From: Billgrantia sulfidoxydans
GTDB lineage: Bacteria > Pseudomonadota > Gammaproteobacteria > Pseudomonadales > Halomonadaceae
Assembly: GCF_017868775.1 (NCBI RefSeq)
Contig: NZ_CP053381.1
Span: 1,612,001-1,676,000, forward strand
DNA length: 64,000 nucleotides
Direction: 5' to 3'
The notes beneath the pieces are model-generated. The model was given only the letters and a program-made list of their open reading frames with translations. It was not told where the DNA came from and ran no database searches. This document shows positions 58,806 to 64,000 of this stretch, one piece after another (position 1 is the stretch's first letter; every line of letters begins with the position of its first letter). Position numbers and translations under genes: made by a program.

Positions 58806-59882
58806 TTAGCTTCGGCGTCGTTCGGCCAGTACCGGGGTGAGCTTCCGGGCCATGCGGGTCAGGGTCTCCTCGGTGGTGGCCCAGTCGATGCAGGCGTCGG
58901 TAATGGAGACGCCGTACTGCATCTGGCTATGATCGTCGAGGATCTTCTGGCTGCCCCAGCCGAGGTTGGATTCGACCATCAGCCCCATGATGGAGGTATT
59001 GCCCTCGAGGATCTGGTTGGTGACGTTCTCCAGCACCAGCGGTTGCAGCGCCGGATCCTTGTTGGAATTGGCGTGGGAGCAGTCGATCATGATGTTGGGC
59101 TTGATCTCGGCCTTCTTCAGCTCCTGCTCGGCCAGTGCCACGCTGACGCTGTCGTAGTTGGGCTTGCCGTTGCCGCCGCGCAGCACCACGTGGGCGTAGG
59201 CGTTGCCGCGGGTGCGGATGATCGCCACCTGCCCGCTCTGGTTGATGCCGAGGAAATTGTGCGGGTGCGACACCGACTGCAGCGCGTTGATCGCCACGTC
59301 GAGGCTGCCGTCGGTACCGTTCTTGAAACCCACCGGGCTGGAGAGGCCGGAAGACATCTCGCGGTGGGTCTGGGATTCGGTGGTGCGGGCGCCGATCGCC
59401 GACCAGCTGATGCAGTCCTGCAGGTACTGCGGCGAGATCGGGTCCAGGGCCTCGGTGGCCAGCGGCAGGCCGAGCTCGGAGAGTTCGACCAGCAGCTTGC
59501 GGGCAATGTGCAGACCCTCCTCGATCTCGAACGAGCCGTTGAGATGCGGGTCGTTGATCAGCCCCTTCCAGCCGACCGTGGTGCGGGGCTTCTCGAAGTA
59601 GACGCGCATCACGATATAGAGGCTGTCCTTCACCTCGTCGGCCAGGCGACGCAGGCGGCGCGCATAGTCCAGGGCGGCATCGACGTCGTGGATCGAGCAG
59701 GGGCCGATCACCACCAGCAGGCGCGGGTCGCTGCCGTCGAGAATGTTCTGGATGGTCCGGCGGCCCTCGATCACCGTTCTCTCGGCGACGTCGCCGAGGG
59801 GGATTTCGTTCTTGAGGGCTTCGGGGGTGATCAGTACGTCCTGGGACAGGACGTTGAGGTTGCTGACCTGCTGATCTGACAT
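58806..59882 (-). CDS. Type I 3-deoxy-7-phosphoheptulonate (DAHP) synthase
   Basis: 358-residue cytoplasmic enzyme for the first step of the shikimate pathway. LLVVIGPCSIHD, VYFEKPRTTVGWKGLINDPH, GARTTESQ and MIDCSHANSNKDP (metal ligands Cys, His, Glu, Asp) are all present. The FLGINQSGQVAI segment is closer to the AroF type than AroG, so feedback may be by tyrosine; this is inference from memory of E. coli paralogues. The ATG at 59882 is chosen; an ATG 11 codons upstream is less likely. Divergent from rpoE. Confidence 0.92.
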   Translation of the reverse strand: MSDQQVSNLNVLSQDVLITPEALKNEIPLGDVAERTVIEGRRTIQNILDGSDPRLLVVIGPCSIHDVDAALDYARRLRRLADEVKDSLYIVMRVYFEKPRTTVGWKGLINDPHLNGSFEIEEGLHIARKLLVELSELGLPLATEALDPISPQYLQDCISWSAIGARTTESQTHREMSSGLSSPVGFKNGTDGSLDVAINALQSVSHPHNFLGINQSGQVAIIRTRGNAYAHVVLRGGNGKPNYDSVSVALAEQELKKAEIKPNIMIDCSHANSNKDPALQPLVLENVTNQILEGNTSIMGLMVESNLGWGSQKILDDHSQMQYGVSITDACIDWATTEETLTRMARKLTPVLAERRRS

Positions 59883-60105
59883 GTTGCTACCTGTGTCGTG
59901 GTGCGTTGATGGCAAGAGGATGAACTACTATACACCCGCCGAGGAAGAAATCCGCAATCGCAACGGAACCCGGCGGCCCCCTGGTTGTCACAGCGCCGGC
60001 GGCATGGCGGCCGGCTTGATGCGCGGCCAAGAAACAGGAACACTTGTCGAAACGGGCGATGACGTCCAGGGACTTACAGCGGCCAACGGGCTCCAGGTTG
60101 ATACC

Positions 60106-60189
60106 ATGCATGCAGACTACCTAACGACGAATTCGTCGCTCATCCCGCTTCGGGGTTCCTCCCCTGCCTGGGGGAGCGTGAATGGGTAA
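60106..60189 (+). CDS. Possible rpoE leader peptide (RseD-like)
   Basis: A 27-codon open frame from ATG 60106 reads MHADYLTTNSSLIPLRGSS and ends in a TAA that overlaps the rpoE ATG by 8 bp. In E. coli rseD, a short ORF before rpoE, is translationally coupled to rpoE. Placement and overlap agree; the peptide sequence is not comparable by eye. The ribosome site (CCAGG) is weak, so it may be untranslated. Confidence 0.35.
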   Translation: MHADYLTTNSSLIPLRGSSPAWGSVNG

Positions 60190-60787
60190 CCGGGAAACCG
60201 ATCAACAGCTCGTTGAGCGTGCACAAAAAGGCGATACGCGAGCCTTCGACCTGCTGGTCAAGAAGTACCAGCACAAGATCATCGGGTTGATCGGACGCTA
60301 TATCCAGGACCACGCCGAGGTGCAGGACGTGGCCCAGGAGGCCTTCATCAAGGCCTACCGGGCGCTTGGCAAGTTTCGCGCCGAGAGCGCCTTCTATACC
60401 TGGATGTACCGCATCGCCATCAACACGGCGAAGAACCATCTGGTGTCGAAGGGGCGGCGGCCGCCCGGCAGCGATCTCGACATCGTCGACGCCGAGATCC
60501 TCGACCATACCGGACGCCTGTCGGACATCGAGACGCCGGAGTCGTCGCTGGCCCGGGACCAGCTCGAAACGGCCGTGTTCGAGGCGATCGAGAACCTGCC
60601 CGACGATCTGCGCACGGCGATCACCCTGCGTGAACTCGACGGGCTCTCGTATGAGGATATTGCCAATATCATGCAGTGCCCGGTGGGCACGGTGCGGTCG
60701 CGAATCTTTCGTGCCCGCGAGGCAGTGGACCAGCACATCCAGCCGCTGGTGACCACATCGCGTACGCGGGAATCGATCACGGAATGA
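60182..60787 (+). CDS. rpoE: RNA polymerase sigma factor RpoE/AlgU
   Basis: 201-residue ECF sigma factor for envelope stress. Sigma2 region (about 10-100: LVKKYQHKIIGLIGRYIQD, DVAQEAFIKAYRAL, FYTWMYRIAINTAKNHL) and sigma4 region (about 130-190: LPDDLRTAITLRELDGLSYEDIANIM, GTVRSRIFRAREAV) match RpoE closely. It is held by the RseA anti-sigma encoded next. GGGGGAG stands 5 nt before the ATG. The 299 bp gap upstream to the divergent DAHP synthase gene has no other gene than the possible leader. Confidence 0.95.
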   Translation: MGNRETDQQLVERAQKGDTRAFDLLVKKYQHKIIGLIGRYIQDHAEVQDVAQEAFIKAYRALGKFRAESAFYTWMYRIAINTAKNHLVSKGRRPPGSDLDIVDAEILDHTGRLSDIETPESSLARDQLETAVFEAIENLPDDLRTAITLRELDGLSYEDIANIMQCPVGTVRSRIFRAREAVDQHIQPLVTTSRTRESITE

Positions 60788-60883
60788 AGTTTTCGATACT
60801 GTTTTTGCTTCGACGCTGAACTGTCTCGCGTCGATGACGTCTGAAGCATTGACTGCTGTATGACAGCGGCAACATGGGCTGTC

Positions 60884-60946
60884 GGCATTCCGGTTGGGTG
60901 CGGTCGGGAATGCCGGGAATCATTGATAGCAAGGCAGGGTGCCTTG
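60884..60946. repeat. Two inverted repeats in the rpoE-rseA gap
   Basis: GGCATTCC / GGAATGCC (60884-60891 and 60907-60914) and CAAGGCA / TGCCTTG (60930-60936 and 60940-60946) lie before rseA. Neither has a T run. Confidence 0.5.
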
Positions 60947-60966
60947 TCGATGTGGGGGTGTGAGGA

Positions 60967-61674
60967 ATGAGTCAGAATGCACGGGAATCGCTTTCTGCCC
61001 TGATGGACAGCGAAGGTGATGATCTCGAGCTGCGCCGAGTGCTGAAGACGCTCGAGAGCGAGCCGGATGCGGCGGAGGCATGGCGGCGCTATCACCTGAT
61101 GCGCAGCCTGCTGCGGCGGGATCATGACATCGATGTCAGCACGGACCTGTCGGCCGGAATCATGGCCAGGCTGGAAGCCGAACCGGCGCCCACCATGGAG
61201 ACGCCGCGCATCGCACCGCGCCGCTCCTACCCCCTTGCCCGCAGTGCGGGAATTGCCGCCGCCGTCACGCTGATGGTGATCAGCGGGGTGCAGTTCTACC
61301 AAGGCAGCGATTTCACCACGAGCGGTGGCGATGCCCAACTGGCGGGCAGCGAGGCACGCTCCGCTGCCACCCAGGCGCCGCGCAACCTTGCCGCCCAGGC
61401 GGGAAGCGGCGGCCAGGCGACCCCCGTGGGCATGCCGTTCTTCTCTCCGGCGGCCTCGGGCGGGCAGTCCGGCCTGATGCCGGTGGGAGCCAGCTTCGAT
61501 TCCCCTCTGTTCATGACGCCCAATCCCCGCCAGTCGCAGCGCACCGACCAGGAGCAGGCGCGCCTGCTGCAGTCCTATCTCGATCGCCACGCCGAAGGCG
61601 CGACCTATCGCAGCGGCGATGTGTGGATGCCTCTGCTGCGCGGCTCGGGTAACGAGACACTGGGGCAGCGCTGA
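60967..61674 (+). CDS. rseA: Anti-sigma-E factor RseA/MucA
   Basis: 235-residue single-pass membrane protein. The cytoplasmic N-terminal sigma-binding domain (about 1-80: RESLSALMDSEGDDLELRRVL, WRRYHLMRSLLR) is typical. One membrane helix follows near residue 95-112 (SAGIAAAVTLMVISGVQFY), then a periplasmic tail with a Gly/Ala/Gln-rich linker and ending WMPLLRGSGNETLGQR. It is degraded by DegS- and RseP-type proteases to free the sigma factor. Its stop overlaps the rseB ATG by 1 bp. The 179 bp gap to rpoE is unusually long. Confidence 0.9.
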   Translation: MSQNARESLSALMDSEGDDLELRRVLKTLESEPDAAEAWRRYHLMRSLLRRDHDIDVSTDLSAGIMARLEAEPAPTMETPRIAPRRSYPLARSAGIAAAVTLMVISGVQFYQGSDFTTSGGDAQLAGSEARSAATQAPRNLAAQAGSGGQATPVGMPFFSPAASGGQSGLMPVGASFDSPLFMTPNPRQSQRTDQEQARLLQSYLDRHAEGATYRSGDVWMPLLRGSGNETLGQR

Positions 61675-62669
61675 TGGCAGGCAGGCGTATCGCAAGGCGC
61701 CTGGCTCTCCTCAGCAGCGCTGCGCTTCTGACCCATCTGTCGCCTGTCGTTGCCGAAGCCCCGGCAGGGCAGGCCGACGCCGGGCGGTTCGACTGCCGTC
61801 AGTTGGCCGACTGGGAGCCGCCCGAGACGCCGCTGGAGTGGTTCGAGCGCAGCCTATGGGCCAACCATTGCCTCGTGTTCCAGGCACGCGCCGTGCGCAT
61901 CGGTATCGATGGGGTGCGTACCCTGGCACTCTCGCGAGACATCCAGGACGGGGTCGAGCGAGAAGTGGCGCGTTTTCTCGACGGACCGCCGGTGTTCTTC
62001 GAACGCAGCGGCCACATCAGCCGCATGAACTGGTCAAGCGCCGATGAGAGTGCGCCGGCTTCCCCGGCGGGTATCGCGCGCCATGTGGACCAGTACTACC
62101 GGCTCTCCCTGGGCAATGACGAACGCATCGCCAACCGTGGTGCCGTACGCCTGGACATCGAGCCGCTCGACGGGATGCGCTTCGGCCAGCGTCTGTGGCT
62201 CGACGCCCAGACGTCGCTACCGCTGAAGCGCGAACTCATCGACGACCGTGGGCGAGTCGTCGAGACATTCCAGTTTACCGAACTACAGTCGCCACGCTTG
62301 CACGAGGGCGGGGTGATACTGGAAGACTACCGCGAGCCACCTCGGCAGTCCTGGTTTCCCACCTGGCTGCCCGACGGCTTCGTCGACCAGCCGATCGGCA
62401 GCGAGGCGGAGCCGCAGGATCGAGAGCGGCCGGTGGGACATCGCATCTACAGCGATGGCCTCTCGACGCTCAGCCTGTTCGTCGAACCGATCGAGGAAGG
62501 GCACGAGCGGCTCATCCCCGGGCTGCATCGCCTGGGGATCTCACTCGCCGTGGTGCGCCACGTGGTGGCTGACGAGCGGCCCCACCAGGTCGTCGTCATG
62601 GGCGAGCTGCCCCCACGGGTACTCGTGCAGGTGGCGGAGAATCTGGCCTGGCGCGAGTCGCCGGAGTGA
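61674..62669 (+). CDS. rseB: Sigma-E regulatory protein RseB/MucB
   Basis: 331-residue periplasmic protein that protects RseA from cleavage. A signal peptide (about 1-26, RLALLSSAALLTHLSPVVAEA) precedes the two MucB/RseB domains: an N-terminal LolA-like fold (about 45-220, LEWFERSLWANHCLVFQARAVR; GRVVETFQFTEL) and a C-terminal domain (about 240-325, WLPDGFVDQ; YSDGLSTLSLFVEP). The tail WRESPE ends the reading frame. Unlike E. coli, no rseC follows. Confidence 0.9.
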   Translation: MAGRRIARRLALLSSAALLTHLSPVVAEAPAGQADAGRFDCRQLADWEPPETPLEWFERSLWANHCLVFQARAVRIGIDGVRTLALSRDIQDGVEREVARFLDGPPVFFERSGHISRMNWSSADESAPASPAGIARHVDQYYRLSLGNDERIANRGAVRLDIEPLDGMRFGQRLWLDAQTSLPLKRELIDDRGRVVETFQFTELQSPRLHEGGVILEDYREPPRQSWFPTWLPDGFVDQPIGSEAEPQDRERPVGHRIYSDGLSTLSLFVEPIEEGHERLIPGLHRLGISLAVVRHVVADERPHQVVVMGELPPRVLVQVAENLAWRESPE

Positions 62670-62794
62670 TTGCCCCCGTCACGTGCAATTCGTCGTGAAT
62701 CCTTGGCCACCAACAAGTACGAGCCACCTTGAAAAGCGACGCGTGGCTCCCTAGTTACCGCTTGAAACGACGTTAAGCTGATGCAGGAGCTCAT

Positions 62795-64000
62795 ATGAAA
62801 CCGTTGACGCGACAGTTCTCTCTCTGGGCGCTGCTGTTGGCCGTGCTGCTGTCGTGGCAGTCTGCCTTCGCCCGTGACCTGCCCGACTTCACCGAGCTGG
62901 TCGAGCAGGCTGCTCCCGGGGTGGTCAATATCTCGACCACCCGGGCCATGCCGGATCGTTCGCAGGGCTTCGAGGGGTTCGGCGGCCAGGAGATACCCGA
63001 GATCTTCCGCCACTTCTTCGGCGACCGCTTCCCGATGCCGCCCGGAGGCGGTGGCCCTGGGCGGGGCGGTGAGCGGCAGTCGCTGGGGTCCGGCTTCGTC
63101 ATCAGTGAAGATGGCTACATCCTGACCAATGCCCACGTGGTCGAGGGAGCCGACGAGATCCTCGTGCGCCTCAACGACCGTCGAGAGCTGCAAGCCGAAC
63201 TGGTCGGGGCCGATACCCAGACGGACGTCGCCCTGCTCAAGGTGGACGCCTCGGATCTGCCGACGCTGAACATGGGCGATTCCGACGAGCTTCGTGTGGG
63301 GGAGTGGGTGGCCGCCATCGGCTCTCCCTTCGGCTTCGACCATTCGGTGACCGCCGGCATCGTCAGTGCGATCAACCGCACGCTGCCGCGTGATGCCTAC
63401 GTACCCTTCATCCAGACCGACGTGGCGATCAACCCCGGCAACTCGGGCGGGCCGTTGTTCAACCTGGATGGTGAAGTGGTGGGGATCAACTCGCAGATCT
63501 TTACCCGCAGCGGCGGCTTCATGGGGCTGTCTTTCGCCATTCCCATCAACGTGGCCATGGACGTGGCCAGCCAGATTCGCGACGACGGCCGCGTGCATCG
63601 TGGCTGGCTCGGGGTGATGATCCAGCCGGTGTCTCGCGACCTGGCCGAGTCGTTTGGCATGGACAGCCCCAGCGGCGCCCTGATTGCCGATCTCGACCCC
63701 GCGGGGCCGGCGGCACAGGCGGGCCTGCAGGCGGGCGACATCGTGCTGGAAGTCGACGGGGAGGAGGTCGAACGCTCGCGCAACCTGCCGCGCCTGATCG
63801 GTCGGGTCACGCCGGGCAATGAAGCCGAGCTGACCATCCTACGCGACGGGGAGCGCCAGGAGATCGCGGTGACCATCGGCGACTGGCCCGACAGCGAGCA
63901 GTCCGAGCAGGCGAGCGGCGGTGGGTCGGATGCCCAGGCGCGGCTGGGCATCGCCGTGGCCGAGCTCGATGAGGCCGAGCGTCAGCGCCTCGGGATCGAC
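62795..64000 (+). CDS. DegP/MucD-type periplasmic serine protease, 5' part
   Basis: The gene runs off the window after 402 codons. A signal peptide (about 1-27, LLLAVLLSWQSAFA) is followed by a trypsin-like domain with His in TNAHVVEG, Asp in QTDVALLKV and Ser in NPGNSGGPL, then a first PDZ domain (about 270-360, RGWLGVMIQPVS; AGLQAGDIVLEVDG). A second PDZ is expected beyond the edge. In Pseudomonas the DegP-like protease MucD follows mucABC; here it comes 125 bp after rseB with AGGAG before the ATG. It degrades misfolded envelope proteins. Confidence 0.9.
   Translation, partial: MKPLTRQFSLWALLLAVLLSWQSAFARDLPDFTELVEQAAPGVVNISTTRAMPDRSQGFEGFGGQEIPEIFRHFFGDRFPMPPGGGGPGRGGERQSLGSGFVISEDGYILTNAHVVEGADEILVRLNDRRELQAELVGADTQTDVALLKVDASDLPTLNMGDSDELRVGEWVAAIGSPFGFDHSVTAGIVSAINRTLPRDAYVPFIQTDVAINPGNSGGPLFNLDGEVVGINSQIFTRSGGFMGLSFAIPINVAMDVASQIRDDGRVHRGWLGVMIQPVSRDLAESFGMDSPSGALIADLDPAGPAAQAGLQAGDIVLEVDGEEVERSRNLPRLIGRVTPGNEAELTILRDGERQEIAVTIGDWPDSEQSEQASGGGSDAQARLGIAVAELDEAERQRLGID

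Noticed and set aside
59883..60181. Sigma-E autoregulated promoter upstream of rpoE
   Set aside because: A GGAACACTT resembles the -35, but no matching -10 at 16-17 bp could be identified.
62721..62749. GAGCCAC / GTGGCTC hairpin between rseB and the DegP-like gene as a terminator
   Set aside because: The stem is 7 bp with a 15-nt loop and no T run; too weak to call.

Overview
The window is a dense, GC-rich (by eye about 65 percent) chromosomal stretch of a gammaproteobacterium. Gene order and protein flavour (exbBD-msbA-lpxK-kdsB-murB-rne, holB-pilZ-tatD, algU-mucAB-mucD, and highly acidic surface proteins) best fit the Halomonadaceae (Halomonas or a close relative). That placement is inferred from synteny and protein character; no database was searched. 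Genes are tightly packed with many 4-8 bp start/stop overlaps. I see no rRNA, tRNA, CRISPR array, insertion sequence or prophage.

Layout. 1-10.4 kb: end of a LolC/E permease, lolD, a DUF2062 protein, comEC, then a run of cell-envelope genes (ExbB/ExbD-type pair, msbA, lpxK, Trm112-like, kdsB, low-molecular-weight phosphatase, murB). 10.4-14.2 kb: RNase E on the minus strand, with a 10-copy repeat in its C-terminal tail and a long untranslated leader behind a good sigma70 promoter. 14.2-26.7 kb: rluC, HAD phosphatase, SppA-type peptidase, maf, then the yceD-rpmF-plsX-fabD-fabG-acpP-fabF fatty-acid cluster running into pabC-mltG-tmk-holB. 26.7-32.6 kb: pilZ, tatD, a DUF1285 protein, a UvrD-like helicase, a sulfurtransferase and an orphan WbpB/WlbA-like sugar dehydrogenase. 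32.7-36.5 kb: ETF-ubiquinone oxidoreductase divergent from etfBA, with a degenerate second copy of the etfA 3' end. 36.7-37.3 kb: a Mn-type superoxide dismutase.

The accessory part is 37.4-53.9 kb, devoted mostly to iron. A hydroxamate-siderophore uptake locus (FhuC, FhuB, FhuD, a sucrase/ferredoxin-like protein, a Cys-rich unknown and a TonB-dependent receptor) surrounds an ABC ATPase gene that has lost its whole catalytic core in frame. Near-consensus Fur boxes lie in both divergent promoter regions. A 1019-residue secreted RTX protein with three CBM2-like modules and a beta-helix follows. It is divergent from a six-gene TonB2-type energiser operon (DUF3450, TtpC/ExbB fusion, ExbB, ExbD, TonB, TPR protein) that carries its own Fur box. 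The logic is: outer-membrane receptor, TonB energy, periplasmic FhuD, FhuBC import, then possible reductive iron release by the ferredoxin-like or Cys-rich protein.

53.9-64 kb returns to housekeeping: exonuclease III, a small basic protein, RhlB, DinG, a type I DAHP synthase, and the envelope-stress operon rpoE/algU-rseA-rseB followed by a DegP/MucD protease cut by the window edge. A short open frame overlapping the rpoE start resembles the E. coli rseD leader arrangement.
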